From positions 34,024,749 through 34,088,748 of the forward strand of contig CM045735.1 of assembly GCA_024760905.1 (NCBI GenBank): DNA of 64,000 bases, read 5' to 3'. This document shows positions 1 through 10,970 of the stretch, piece by piece. This DNA is from Plotosus lineatus (lineage: Eukaryota; Chordata; Actinopteri; Siluriformes; Plotosidae). The number at the start of each line of letters is the position of its first letter. Position 1 is the first letter of the stretch. Below the pieces are notes generated by a model. The model made no database searches, was not told the origin of the DNA, and saw nothing but the letters and a program-made list of their open reading frames with translations. Made by a program: the position numbers and the translations under genes.

Positions 1-319
1 AGGAATGGAAGTGTCTTCACCTAAGGAAAATGAAAGCATCCAGAATTCACGTTCATTCTTCAGACAGCGAAGAGAGAATAATGAAGGCTGGCCAAGATAA
101 TGGTGCACGTGGCAGTCTGGGAAAAACTGGAGCAGAATTCTTAAAAGTATACGCAATACACAAGAATGAGATGATCTGATTAGTTCTGGAGGTACTATAT
201 ATTATCCACACCACAAGCTCAAGGTAATGCTTGAATAAATTAACTGTAAAATAAAATTAAAATAAATTTAAAAATCTGGTGGTGGAAAGCTTGCTTATCA
301 TCTTTACAGGTAGCATATA
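1..319. other. No recognisable feature
   Basis: AT-rich sequence with no convincing reading frame, splice pattern or repeat family that I recognise. It leads directly into a degenerate LINE fragment. Confidence 0.5.
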
Positions 320-1095
320 CTGAAAATGTTTCACCTTAGGCTCAGTGGAAAAAGAATAAAGTGCTAGCCCAAGGTGGGGAAATGCCACCTGTCACCACCA
401 TCGACAATTATGAACTCAGTTTTGTACACCGGTTCAACTACTTTGGGTCTACAATCAGTGACAACCTGATGCTGAGGTCAACAAACGCATCAGGAAGGCT
501 GCAACAATGCTTGTTCAGCTCACAACACGTGTCTGAAAGAATGACCAAGATGGAAGTGTACAATGCCTGCATCATCAGCACTCTGCTGTACAGCACCGGG
601 TCATGAACAACATAAACAAAGCAGGAGCAGAGACTGAATAGTTTCCACATGTGCTGCTTCTGGCGCTTTCTCAATATCAAATGGAACAAAGTATCCAACG
701 TTGAGGTCCTTGCATGCGCCAGCCTCCCCACAATGTTCAACCTGCTCAGACAACGCAGGCTGTGCTGGGTTAGTCATGTTCGTCAGATGGAAGACGGCCG
801 GATTCCAAAAGATGTCAGTACAGTGAGTTAGTCTCTGGCACAAGACCTGTTGGTCGACCCAAGCTGAGCTATAACGATGTATGCAAGCGACACATGAACA
901 CTCTGGAAATCAGTATTGAGAGCTGGGGGATCACAACAGCTGACTGTAGCAGCTGGCGCAGCATGCTGAAGATGGAAGAGGAGAAGGTTCAGAACCTGGC
1001 AGAAGATAAGAGTCAGACGTAAGGTGCACACAGTTGGAGACAACCCAACGACCACTCGTACCTGCATCCACTCTGGCCTCACCAATCACAGCTGA
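320..1095 (+). pseudogene. Degenerate LINE reverse-transcriptase C-terminal fragment
   Basis: Translated pieces in shifting frames resemble the region after the reverse-transcriptase core in RTE-like non-LTR retrotransposons: FNYFGSTISDN near 430-465, then KMEVYNACIISTLLYS near 548-600, then LLRQRRLCWVSHVRQMEDGR near 740-800, then RPVGRPKLSYND near 845-880. In such LINEs this stretch follows the FADD box and precedes a cysteine/histidine tail, whose remnant may be near 1060-1090. At least two frame changes and several stops are present, and the endonuclease and RT core are missing, so this is a dead 5'-truncated copy. It is a different family from the RTE LINE repeated elsewhere in the window. 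Confidence 0.7.
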
Positions 1096-1099
1096 AACT

Positions 1100-2690
1100 G
1101 TTCCAGCAGTTGTTCCACCTTGGCACTCAACTAGGGCGCATCATCCATGGTCAATACCAACCAAGGGCTACTAAGACTTCAATTAAAGTATGTCAGTTGA
1201 CGTCCTCACACTTTAACACACTTTAAATCTTTTTTTTTTTTTTTTGCTATTTTGGAATCGTACATACAAAAACATATTTATGTTTCTGTGTTGCAAGTAC
1301 TCCACACAGAATGAAGAAGCTAAATAGACACCATTAGCTACACAGTGCTTTGCCTGGCTCAAAGCCCAGAGCTCATGTGACCTGCCTCTTTCAAGATTTA
1401 ATTATGTAAATAAAATTTAACAAAAACAACCTATAAAATTATATTTTAGTGTGTTTATCTTCCTGTGTAGTATATACTGAAACAACTGTTTACTTCAGGC
1501 TTTGTTTCTTTAAGTGTCATCTCTCACTCTTCAGGAACATCCTTCTCTCTTTTGTTGTATGGTTATATGAGTGAGCTCAGGCTTTTTCAGGTCTTTAATA
1601 AAACACCAACCAAATTATTGATACTCCTGTAACAACTGTGACTTGAGGCTTGAAACCCCCCCCCCCCATACCACCAATAAACCCAAAGCTTTGGGGATTT
1701 TTAAATGCTTGCAAACCTAAAAATATACCACATCCTCATGCTAATATTTGAATGTTTATTTGAAAGTTCTCACAACTTACATTAAGTAAAATATGTAGAA
1801 CTTAAAGCATGTGAGGTTCCAACATTTTAATGAAAAGCTATGATATTCAGTGTGAGAGAAAACTTCACTTATCAAGCAAGGTTTTATTTATCTTTAGGCA
1901 GACTGAGGTTTTTACTGCCTCTTTTCTACCGCTTGATAACACTGATTCCTTATCCAACACCATCTATGGGAGGGAAAAGCCTGAACTAAGACAAAACTAA
2001 GTTGTTGTGAAGAAGTATATTTATTTTTTAATAAATTATGTCAAAGTGTTAAATTGGGTTAAGTTTACTGTCAAAATGTACCCCCCCCCTCCTTTTGTTT
2101 GAAGACGTAATTAACTTTGGTATACCTGATGTCTACGTTAAACACACGAATTATATTTCCTTGTTTATCTTTGCACAAGCCGACAACTTCCTGTCTATTT
2201 TTTCAGGCCAGTGTATAATAATTTGCCTCTAACAGCAATAAGTAAATGAGTGACTGAATAAAAAAAAATTTGATGGTGATCATGCTACCCTCTTACATAC
2301 ATTTTGATTAAAAAAAAAAAAAAAAAATCCCCTTTCGTCACATGCCCACCTTCTCAATATCCTTTTTGAGAAGCATATCTGCATAGTCCAGATGTAACAG
2401 GATGACGCAATAACTGTTTATTTGGCAATCTGTCACACTGAAAAAGAATGAGTAAGAGTTTGGAGTTCTATGACGTGTGTGCTAGTGTGTGTGCCGGGGG
2501 AGTAAGAGTGTGCCGGTGTGCTGTTTGTTTGAGACGCTGTGAAAAGGAAACAAAAGGACCGAATCATTTAATGGTACTGTTTCCAGACACTAAGCTGCAT
2601 TCCAAGACTATGGAGGATCCCTGCCTGGCAACCAGCAGGAGAGTGTGTGTGGCCTAGCAGAGGGACTCCGCAGGGGGCGAAGGCCTTCAC
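1100..2690. other. Unassigned non-coding stretch
   Basis: AT-rich sequence with homopolymer runs (T near 1230, C near 1657-1669 and 2081-2090, A near 2311-2328). I see no exon with supporting splice sites and no recognised transposon. The short frame at 2448-2657 is GT-rich low-complexity sequence. Confidence 0.5.
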
Positions 2691-2851
2691 ACCAATCACC
2701 CCCCTCTGGCTTCTAGAAATTCAAGCATTACCTTTTACTTTTCACCATGGCACTTCTCATAATACAGTAACCACAGGCTATGTGCTGTGTATTTAAGACC
2801 CAACAGGATTCTCAGACAAAGAATCTTAAAACGGGGTAAAGAGGGCACACA

Positions 2852-3034
2852 GTGCTTTTATTTAGGTGTGAAAATGCTGCCTGTGACCGTGCTTTAAGAA
2901 AAAAGGTGAACCCCAGTGATGAGAAATGTGAAAGTGAAGATGATGAGTATCTCTGCACTCCAGTAGGACAGCCATCTGGCTCCTTGAAAATGCCTGATAT
3001 GGTGCCACAGCACTTTCTCTGTCTGCTTTTGTGA
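2852..3034 (+). other. Short charged reading frame, unrecognised
   Basis: A 60-codon frame holds CENAACDRALRKK followed by an acidic stretch (SEDDEYL) and a proline/serine segment. The composition is less repetitive than most random frames here, and a CX4C pair is visible. There is no clear acceptor or donor and no second exon, and I do not recognise a family. It may be a fragment of an old transposon or simply chance. The rest of 2690-4140 holds nothing else apart from a CA microsatellite. Confidence 0.2.
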
Positions 3035-3487
3035 CTATTGATCCCCTCCATCAAAGCTGTATAATGCACTCCTCAGCAGGTGTTGGAGTAGGTGGGCCAT
3101 GCCATCTGTACTTCAAGAGTTTGAAATGAAGCAAGGAGGGCGAATATCTGTTACCAATTATAAAAATGTTGACTGGTACTTGGAACAAAATACTGACAAA
3201 AAAAGAAAAAAAAAGAATGAGGAATATGTTGTATTTGAACACTGCAAATACATCTGACCCACATAATTGTTGTGGAGCCCCATAGGCATGAAAGATGGTT
3301 TGTTGGTTGTCCTGTGGCCATGTCCCCACAAGAAAACCAATAAGGTTGTGCAATCACTAATGAGAAAAACCCCACACCTGAATCATTAATAATAATAATT
3401 AAAAAAAAACCCACAAAACCAGATACACCATTACTCAGACTCACACAGAATGTTTGAATCAATGAATGAATAAAAAAAAAAAAAATC

Positions 3488-3527
<40 letters not shown>
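3488..3527. repeat. (CA)n microsatellite
   Basis: About 20 CA units follow an A-rich run. The long minus-strand frame across it is an artefact of this repeat. Confidence 0.9.
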
Positions 3528-3528
<1 letters not shown>

Positions 3529-4144
3529 CATACAGACAATTAACCTAAGGTGATACAAATGAACATAGAATCTGCAACTGAAAGAAGGTAAAAAGATTTA
3601 GCCTTTAAAAGAGCCACGGCACTCAGATAACACCATCCACAGACGGCCACTAGTAAGTATATCGGTGAAGAGTGAGGGCTTCTATTTTAGTCAAGCTTAA
3701 ATCTACATTGATTTCAATATTTTTAGAATTAAAAAATCCAATAACTTTATATGAGCTTCTCATGCTTTTGTAAAAATAGAAATTAAAAAAATACATGCAT
3801 GCATAAATACATATACACACATCCTGAAATTTGTTAGGTGTAGTTATTTAAAATTTCTCATCAAGACAGTATGACAATACAATTTAGACAATACAAAGGG
3901 TCCACTTGTGCTCCATTAAAATCTAGACAGTGCTACTGCTACTAATGAACATTTAAGAAACAATGAGTGCCAGCTATGTGAACATCAGTGGAATTACAGT
4001 GTGCCATCAAGTGGACAAACTATTCAATGACAAAAAATTGTTGAAGCCCTTAACCCCCCCCCCTCTAGTTTAAAAAAAAAAATAAAGAAAATCATTTATT
4101 GACTCCAATAAGCAGAAAAAGTAATCGATTGGCATCAGATGAAT

Positions 4145-4412
4145 ATTTATTCATTTTCTGAACTTTTTAATCCTGATTACGGTCACGAGGAGGCTCTGGG
4201 CATAAGAAGAGTACACCCTGGACTGCATGCCAGGCCATCGCAAGGCAGAACCATACAGACAGCAATTCATCCTCCGCTTGACAAAAATCAGCAATGGATA
4301 TTTTACAGCCTCTTACCACAGACAGTGTCAGACATAGCGATTGAACGCCCGACTCTGGGATCAAATAATCCAGCGCCTTACCACCAGGCCACCACTGCTC
4401 CATCAGATGAAC
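4145..4412 (-). mobile_element. Chimeric SINE (SINE-A head, SINE-B tail), copy 1
   Basis: On the minus strand it starts with the tRNA-like head of SINE-A (GGAGCAGTGGTGGCCTGGTG), continues through the SINE-A body, and then switches to the 3' part of SINE-B (CCTTGCGATGGCCTGGCATG, then text matching CCAGGGTGTACTC). It ends in an A/T-rich tail. A second copy with the same order of parts and nearly the same junction lies at 12,546-12,895. A recurring junction means that a fused SINE was itself amplified. This copy is worn and has indels. Confidence 0.75.
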
Positions 4413-4555
4413 ATGTAATATGAAAAACAAACTCTCATGTGGACCGACATCAGCAGTACTGTTGAAGGTCTGAAACACTCCCCAGTGTCTCATATGCTAT
4501 TTAATAAACTGTAAAAACAATCTGGTTTAAATCCAAGAGGCAATTTGTTTTACAA

Positions 4556-5232
4556 ACAGGAGTCCAAAAAAGTTGCCACATGATACAAATTGTGAATAAA
4601 AACTGAATGCAAATGATGTGGAAATTCCAAATTTCAATATTTTATTCTGAATAGAACATAGGCAACAGGGTCACAAGTTTAAACTGAGAAAATGCAAGGT
4701 CTTCTCTGAAAGAGCTGACATCTGGATGGTTGTTCTAGAACCTGAATATACCTTTCTGCATTGACTCATGCAACCCAATAACATCACAGATTCAGGCTTC
4801 TGAACTGAGTGCTGATAACAACTTGGGTTGTCCTTGTACTCTTTTGTCCAGATGATATGGCATCCCAGAACTTTGGATTGTGATTCCTATGAACACATAA
4901 CAGTTTTCCACTTTGCCACAATCCATTTTAAATGACTCCTGGCCAACAGAAAATGGCTGCGCTTCTGGGTCCTGTTAAGAAATGCCTTCTTTGTACTGTA
5001 GAGTTTTAGCTGGCAACAGCAGATGGCACAGTGGATTGTGCTCACCGACAATGGTTTCTGGAAGTATTGCTGAGCCCATTCTGCAATGTCCCTTATAGTA
5101 ACATTCCTGTTTGTGGTACAGTGTCATTTAAGGGCCCGAAGATCATCGGCATCCAGTATGGTTTTTCGGCCTTCACCCTTACGCACAGAGATTGTTCCAG
5201 ATTCTCTGAATCTTTAGATGATGTTGTGCACT
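4556..5232 (-). pseudogene. Tc1-type transposase relic (family Tc1-C)
   Basis: Read on the minus strand, broken frames give RFRESGTISVRKGEGRKT and later FQKPLSVSTIHCAI and SCYQHSVQKPESVM. These resemble the bipartite DNA-binding region and the start of the catalytic domain of a Tc1-like fish transposase family distinct from Tc1-A. The 3' part retains a pattern near 4557-4690 that I associate with the terminal region of this family. The third catalytic residue region is missing, and frameshifts are frequent. The coding 5' end stops where Tc1-A copy 1 begins (about 5,236), so that element probably inserted here or joined after a deletion. Confidence 0.7.
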
Positions 5233-5235
5233 ATA

Positions 5236-6440
5236 CTAGTCCTTCTCAAAAAATTTGCATATCGTGATGAAGTTCATTATTTTCTGTAATGTAGTGATAA
5301 AAATTAAACTTTCATATATTTTAGATTAATTTCACACCAACTGAAATATTTCAGGTCTTTTGTTGTTTTAATACTGATGATTTTGGCATACAGCTCATGA
5401 AAACCCCAAAATTCCTATCTCAAAAAATTAGCATATCATGAAAAGGTAGTCTAAACGAGCTATTAACCTAATCATCTGAATCAACAAATTAACTCTAAAC
5501 ACCTTCAAAAGATACCTGAGGCTTTTAAAAACTCCCAGCCTGGTTCATTACTCAAAACCGCAATCATGGGTAAGACTGCCGACCTGACTGCTGTCCAGAA
5601 GGCCATCATTGACACCCTCAAGCAAGAGGGTAAGATAAAGAAAGAAATCTCTGAGCGAATAGACCGTTCCCAGAGTGCTGTATCAAGGCACCTCAGTGGG
5701 ACATCTGTGGGAAGGAAAAAGTGTGGCAGGAAACGCTGCACAACCAGAAGATGTGACTGGACCCTGAGGAAGATTGTGGAGAAGGGCCGATTCCAGACCT
5801 TGGGGGACCTGAGGAAGCAATGGACTGGGCTACAGGTGCCGCATTCCCCAGGTCAAGCCACTATTGAACCAGAAACAGCTTCAGAAGTGCCTGATCTGGG
5901 CCACAGAGAAGCAGCACTGGACTGTTGCTCAGTGGTCCAAAGTACTTTTTCCGGATGAAAGCAAATTTTGCATGTCATTCGGAAATCAAGGTGCCAGAGT
6001 CTGGAGGAAGACTGGGGAGAAGGAAATGCCAAAATGCCTGAAGTCCAGTGTCAAGTACCCACAGTCAGTGATGGTCTGGGATGCCATGTCAGCTGCTGGT
6101 GTTGGTCCACTGTGTTTTATCAAGGGCAGGGTGAATGCAGATAGCTGTCAGGAGATTTTGGAGCACTTCATGCTTCCATCTGCTGAAAAGCTTTATGGAG
6201 ATGAAGATTTCATTTTTCAGCACGACCTGGCACCTGCTCACAGTGCCAAAACCACCGGTGAATGGTTTACTGACCATGGTATTACTGTGCTCAATTGGCC
6301 TGCCAACTGTCCTGACCTGAACCCCATAGAGAATCTGTGGGATACTGAGAAGAGAAAGTTGAGAGACACCAGACCCAACACTGTGGATGAGCTTAAGGCT
6401 GCTGTCGAAGCATCCTGGGCCTCCATAACACCTCAGCATA
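5236..6440 (+). mobile_element. Tc1-A copy 1, 3'-truncated
   Basis: The left terminal repeat starts CTAGTCCTTCTCAAAAAA, as in the copies at 10,971, 38,650 and 59,332. The right end is lost: homology stops after the transposase segment near 6,440 and a short (TA)n follows. The internal left region (second repeat motif CAAAAAATTAGCATATCATG near 5,420) is well kept. Confidence 0.9.
5566..6440 (+). pseudogene. Tc1-A transposase pseudogene (copy 1)
   Basis: The first part, from the ATG at 5,566, reads MGKTADLTAVQKAIIDTLKQ, a Tc1 helix-turn-helix, and includes a GRKRC basic linker. After QWTGL the frame is lost, then a second frame carries the catalytic domain. Visible residues are D in LFPDESKF, D in QHDLAPAHS and E in PIENLW, with 34 residues between the last two (DD34E, the Tc1 class). 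About 20 residues of the second DNA-binding helix region appear to be missing at the frame break, as in copies 3 and 4. The C-terminus is truncated before the end. A full-length relative would be about 340 residues. It cannot make active enzyme. Confidence 0.9.
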
Positions 6441-6494
6441 TTATATCTACACATATATATATATATATATAAATAAAATAGTGTTTGCATCATA

Positions 6495-6766
6495 AAAAGT
6501 GCCATGTTCAAGTTCCAGGCTTGGGCATTTATGTGTGGAGTGTGTATGTTGCCCCAGTGCTTGCATTGGTTTCCTCCAGATACTCCAGTTTCATCCCACA
6601 GTTCAAAAACGTGCACAGGCAAACTGATCGTTCCAAATTTACCCTAGGAGTGAATGCAAATGGTAGTTTGTGTTCGTTCTGCCATGAACTGGAGAGTTGT
6701 TCAGAGTGTACACTGTGTAGGCCCCGAGTCAGCATCGATCGGCTCTAGCAGTCTGGTAAAGGAATC
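6495..6766 (+). mobile_element. SINE-B fragment
   Basis: It matches the body of the common tRNA-derived SINE of this window: a 'ggcatttatgtgtggag' region, 'tggtttcctccagatactcc', then 'gttcagagtgtacactg'. The tRNA-like head is largely missing. It is followed at 6,779-6,807 by a short (ATG)n microsatellite. Confidence 0.7.
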
Positions 6767-6807
6767 AATGAGAGGAGTTATGATGATGATGATGATGATG
6801 ATGATGA

Positions 6808-7436
6808 AAAACAGCCTTCAGAAAGGATCTGAACTGTTTAAATCATCCGCTTTATGCAATAAAAAAACCAACAAAAAACAGGCCCTCACCAGCAGCATGG
6901 ACAATGTACAGGAACTTTAAAAAAAAAAAAAAAAAAAAAAAAAACTTTTTTCCCCAAATTCCAACACATTTTCATCACTAATACAGTTGTACACAATTCC
7001 CACCCAAAATGTGTCGCCTCCCTATCACCTAAAAACTACCACCAACCAGGAGGTGCATAAGCGCACACATGTCCCGTCCGTGACACACTATGATGCCACC
7101 TGCATCTTTTATAAGCTGTTGTGTAAGTGCATTCAGGGGCCAAACACACCTGGAGAGAAAGTGCTATGTAACCTGACAGATGCCTATGATTGGCTCGTGT
7201 TTGCCGTAAGTGACAGGAAGGTAAACAGACATCACCCCTTCTTCCTGTGAGTGCTCGGCCAATTAGCTCCCAGTGGCTGGATCCGAGCTGGTGATCTCTA
7301 GATCGACAGTTGCACACTTTGTCGATGCATCACTTGGGAGCCTGGAAACTGTTAAATTATCCGTGCGTTCAAATTAGTTAAAAAAAAGTTTGCAAGTCTT
7401 GGAAGATGGTTGCAGTTTAACCTTACATGGTCACTT
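6808..7436. other. Unassigned non-coding stretch
   Basis: It contains a poly-A run (about 6,920-6,944) and otherwise no gene or known repeat. The frames at 6,987-7,317 lack splice support. Confidence 0.45.
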
Positions 7437-7444
7437 AAGGTCAA

Positions 7445-7803
7445 GGTGGGCAGTGGTGGTCTGGTGGTAAAGGGCGCTGGACCGCTGATCCTAAGGTTGG
7501 GGGTTCGAGTACCACTCTCCACAAGGTTGTCTCACACACACACACCCCAGTGCAGCTGACTGGGTTATCAAAGGTCGGCCATGTCTCTCACTGTCTATGA
7601 TGAGAGGTTCATGTAAAAGACCCATTGCTGACTTTCGTAAAGAGTAACTACAAAGCCGTTAGCGTGTTTCTGTCCCTTGCTAAAAGGTTGCGTCAGGAAG
7701 GGCATCCGACCTAAAAACCTATACCAAATCAAACATGCAAATCAGATGATTCGCTGTGGTGACCCCTGAAAAAGGAAAAAAGTCGAAAGGAAAAGAAGGT
7801 GAC
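7445..7803 (+). mobile_element. SINE-A, near full-length copy
   Basis: It begins with a tRNA-like head: an A-box-like TGGTCTGGTGG and a B-box-like GGTTCGAGTAC at about 7,502-7,512. The body contains TTGCGTCAGGAAGGGCATCC, a match to the RTE LINE 5' UTR (near 61,803). The tail GATTCGCTGTGGTGACCCCT and GAAAGGAAAAGAAG matches the LINE 3' end (near 30,690-30,730). The direct repeat AAGGTCAA flanks it (7,437-7,444 and 7,804-7,811), a plausible target duplication. Transcription by RNA polymerase III from the internal boxes is inferred from the head. Confidence 0.85.
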
Positions 7804-8077
7804 AAGGTCAAAACTAATGGTCACATTAAAAATCCAGATCTGATTTCCGACTAGTATCCCATAGTAATGGCATCTCTGTTTGCACTTGTTTCAAAGTTAC
7901 AAACGCTCTACCTACGTGACCTTGCCTTGACAGTAACCATTGACAAGCCTGGTGAAAATCTGTGCAGGGGTGTGGTCAGGATTTTCATCACAGACAAACT
8001 TACACAAGTGTGTAACAGCGAGTTAGACTCAGCACATGTTTAAGGTGTTCTCTGTGCAAGTGAGTGTTTCTGCTTAC

Positions 8078-8218
8078 CGGGATGAGAATCAGAGCCGTTT
8101 GAAGCTACGCAGTGGCCTTCTTTATCCTCTTGCATTGGCGGTATACATGGACCGCAGTAAGAGGAACCGGGTTTGCAGGTTTGACGGCCCACTCTGGTGC
8201 AGTCAGGGCACTGTCCCA
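8078..8218 (-). CDS. npdc1-like: NPDC1-like protein, exon 2 (cysteine-rich domain)
   Basis: On the minus strand an acceptor (CTGGCTTAG) is followed by 141 bases and a GTAAGC donor. The exon starts TG, completing the G left by exon 1 at 27,929 as a valine codon. It then reads GQCPDCTRVGRQTCKPGSS and YCGPCIPPMQEDKEGHCV. The spacing CPPG/CGPC...QEDxxGxCV is the N-terminal cysteine pattern I recall for neural proliferation differentiation and control protein 1, a single-pass neuronal membrane protein. This segment would lie outside the cell or in the vesicle lumen. The exon ends with one leftover base (CCC G). Later exons (transmembrane and cytosolic tail) were not found and should lie left of the window. 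The family call rests on this motif plus the signal peptide, so it is good but not certain. Confidence 0.65.
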
Positions 8219-8794
8219 CTAAGCCAGGACGGACACATACACATACAGCGATAGAGAGAGAAAGGTGCATTAATATTTCTCTCTCAAAAACCACTATAAA
8301 AAAGAAAGAAAAAAAAAATCAAATTTTATCTTACCTGGCAACCTGGACTTCTTGGTGCTGTAATTTTTCTTGAAACTATTTATATATTGTAAAAAAAATT
8401 CTACTTATAAACCCTTATACTGTTCTTATATCTCTATTTCTGATGGTATGTGTAACAAGAACAAAGAAACCAATAAATAAATACAGTTCAAGTTCATTAA
8501 TATTTTGTAGGAAGCTTCAGAAACAGCCTTCACATTTAAAAGCACTCAACCCACAGAGTTCAGTTGTTCATAAGTAGACATAACAGAATTCAGCTCAAGA
8601 CAACACACTTTCTTTTTTTTTTTTTTTTTAAAGGTGACGAAGACCATCTCTAATACAGTTGTTCCATAGTTCCAAAAAAACTTGGACACCTAATGGACGC
8701 CTGGTTTTGTACTCATAGTTCTGTATGAGAGGGTTAAATGTTTTTGATGGAAAGTCCCAAAACAGAAATGTGTATCAACAATTTTTTTTCACAA
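8219..8794. other. Intronic sequence, no recognised repeat
   Basis: Part of the presumed npdc1-like intron. It includes an A-run near 8,310 and a T-run near 8,612-8,629. Nothing else is supported. Confidence 0.45.
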
Positions 8795-8795
8795 A

Positions 8796-9168
8796 ATTAT
8801 CATCATCCCAACCTCGCTCACCACTTATTCCCATTTAGGGTCGTAGGGAGGTCGGAAACCATCTCACATGACTCTGGGCGAGGATGGTGTCGCTATTGAA
8901 CGGCTCACTAGACTATCGCAGGACCAATACACATACAAAATCATTCACACATATGAGTATACCCACACCTCGAGGCATTTTGGACCAACCAATTAGCATC
9001 CTATGCATGTTTTTTGGACTGATGGAGGAAACTGGAGTACATGTACTATCCCCATGCAAGCATAGGGAGAACATGCAAACTCCAAGTAGAAATGCCCAAG
9101 CCCGGGAGTTGAACACAGTAATTTCATGCTGTGAGGCAGCTATGCTAACTACTACACCTATCAAATAG
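8796..9168 (-). mobile_element. SINE-B copy (minus)
   Basis: Reading the minus strand gives a tRNA-like head (GGTGTAGTAGTTAGCATAGC with a B-box-like GTTCAACTCCC), the body 'tttgcatgttctccctatgc', and a 3' tail near 8,800-8,880 that includes a degenerate version of the SINE-B end. It is complete but mutated. Confidence 0.8.
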
Positions 9169-9427
9169 CTATATTACATTCAGAATTTAATTGTAGTTCT
9201 CTGATCCTTACCTGGTGGTTGTACAAGATTCAGTGATTATATAATAATTATACTCCTCGATTGAGGTAGATAAAATTGAATAATCCTTCAAAGAGAGTGC
9301 CAACAGCACTAGATATCAATACAGTATTAATATTCAGTGAGTCTGAGGCAAATAAATGTGTTTACTATGTGCAGACATGAGAAAAGCAAACAAACAATTT
9401 GATTTTATTTTCCTAACCAAAAATAAT

Positions 9428-9766
9428 TCACTCACTCATTTGCCAAACCTCTTAATCCTACCAGAGTCACGGGAAGGCTGAAGCAAACCTCAGCAAACTC
9501 TGGGTGAAGGCAAGGTACACCTAGAAAAGCTCAGAAGACCATCACAGGGTGAAACAGACATATGCCTTCACAATCATGCTCATTCTTGCCAATTAGTTTG
9601 AATGTGTAGGTTTTTGAACAGGGGGAGGGAACCATAGAAAACCTATACAAGCTCGAGTGGAACACGAAAACTTCACACAAAAACACCTGAATCTGGGAAT
9701 TGAACCCATGACCTTCTTGCTGTGAACCGGATGAGCTAGTCACTACTCCACTAGGCTGCCAAGCTG
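9428..9766 (-). mobile_element. SINE-B copy (minus)
   Basis: Same family and orientation as the previous copy. The tRNA-like head is at 9,690-9,766 (minus). The 3' tail at 9,428-9,540 contains CTCTTAATCCTACCAGAGTC and CAAGGTACACC, the inverse of the SINE-B end. A 260-base stretch before it (9,169-9,427) shows nothing recognisable. Confidence 0.8.
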
Positions 9767-10271
9767 ACTTTTTATGCTGTTCAAAGGACTGCATTAAAGA
9801 GAAAACAAAAGAGAGAAGTGTTTCCAAATAGTGAAGGTGCAGTGTGATCCCCCTTGTGGCCAAAAGTATGCATAAACCGTCATAAGATACATGAAGGATG
9901 CATCTTCCTGCTCATCAACACCTCTGCCAGGAGGTTAGGTTTTTTGTTGTTAACCCTGTATTGGTCTGTCTGAGTGCAGTATAACTAAAATAAACAAATA
10001 AATAAACAAACAAACTACATACGGATATGGACAATTAAATTTTGGAGGTGATCTGCTATGGAATCGTAATGAGAAAGAAAAAAGAAAAACATTCAGCATG
10101 GAGCAAAATATTAGAAACCCATTCGGGGGAGACATTTCATTATAAATGCCAAGTTATACTAAAACCTGCAGTCTTTGGGCTTTCAGGTTTCCCAGTACAG
10201 GTCACTGTAAATCCATTTATGCCACCCAGGCACTTTGTAGCAGTCATCATCAGACATTATAAATGCCAAAA
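9767..10271. other. Unassigned non-coding stretch
   Basis: No gene-like features. The string CATTATAAATGCCAA occurs at about 10,137 and again at 10,254, with about 100 bases of unassigned sequence between. This could be a target duplication of an unknown insertion, or chance. Confidence 0.35.
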
Positions 10272-10839
10272 CAAGGATCCCTCAGTACTTCGTGCTTCAA
10301 TAAATGCGGCCTCAGTGCATCGCGATTTTTTTTTTTTTTTTAAAGATAAATAAATAAATGTTCATCGAATTAAAAAAAAAAAAAAAAAAGGAAATGAAGG
10401 AAGAATAGGGGAGGACAGTTAAGGAAAATGCCACATAAACAAGGCAAATTATGCAAAACCAACACAAACCCTCCCTTAAAGACCATCCGGAAATACGAAC
10501 AGGGCTGTTGGTCGAAAGTGAAAATGAAATGAAATTGAAGAACAAATAGAAATGGAATAAAATCTATATAAAGATATGAGATATAAATACAAGTATGAAA
10601 TATGATCGAACATTATCCTGAAGTATACTTAATACAGTACTAGGCTCCAGCAAAGGGGAGTGGCTAACATGGAGGTCTGGGAGGAGAAGCAAAATGATAC
10701 ATTCAAAGAAGAAACAAATTGACTCCAGTATTATAATGAACTGGAGAAGAGTGAAACTCTGTAAATTGTGCTTGAGAGGAACCAGGAGTTTAAACAAGGG
10801 ACATAATGATACTGATAATCTGCACATGATTATGGAGAG
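10272..10839 (+). mobile_element. R1 pogo-like element, left half (interrupted copy)
   Basis: It starts CAAGGATCCCTCAGTACTTC, close to the terminal repeat CAGGGATCCCTC of other R1 copies. The internal marker GCACTTCGTGCTTCAAT is followed by 'gtgcatcgcg', an A-rich segment and text shared with 42,290-43,560. It stops at the hAT target duplication. The element resumes at 13,003 with the expected (GA)n and continues to the right terminal repeat near 13,492. Confidence 0.8.
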
Positions 10840-10970
10840 CAGTGTTTTTCAACCTTTTCTGAGTCATGGCATGCTTGTTTTACATTGGAAAAAATCTTGT
10901 GGCACACCACCAACCAAAAATGTTACTAGATAACTTTCTGTACAGTATATATACACTAGTCCTAATATAC

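Noticed and set aside
3151..3558. Long minus-strand frame with a hydrophobic, Cys/Val-rich start
   Set aside because: It is generated by a (CA)n microsatellite and a T-rich tract; no splice sites or family signal.
6089..6622. 177-residue minus-strand frame
   Set aside because: Antisense of the Tc1-A transposase catalytic domain plus SINE sequence.
7036..7317. 93-residue Cys/His-containing minus frame as a further npdc1-like exon
   Set aside because: No acceptor/donor pair in the needed phase and no resemblance to the expected transmembrane or cytosolic parts.
7445..7520. tRNA gene
   Set aside because: The A- and B-box-like motifs belong to a SINE head; no complete cloverleaf could be drawn by eye.
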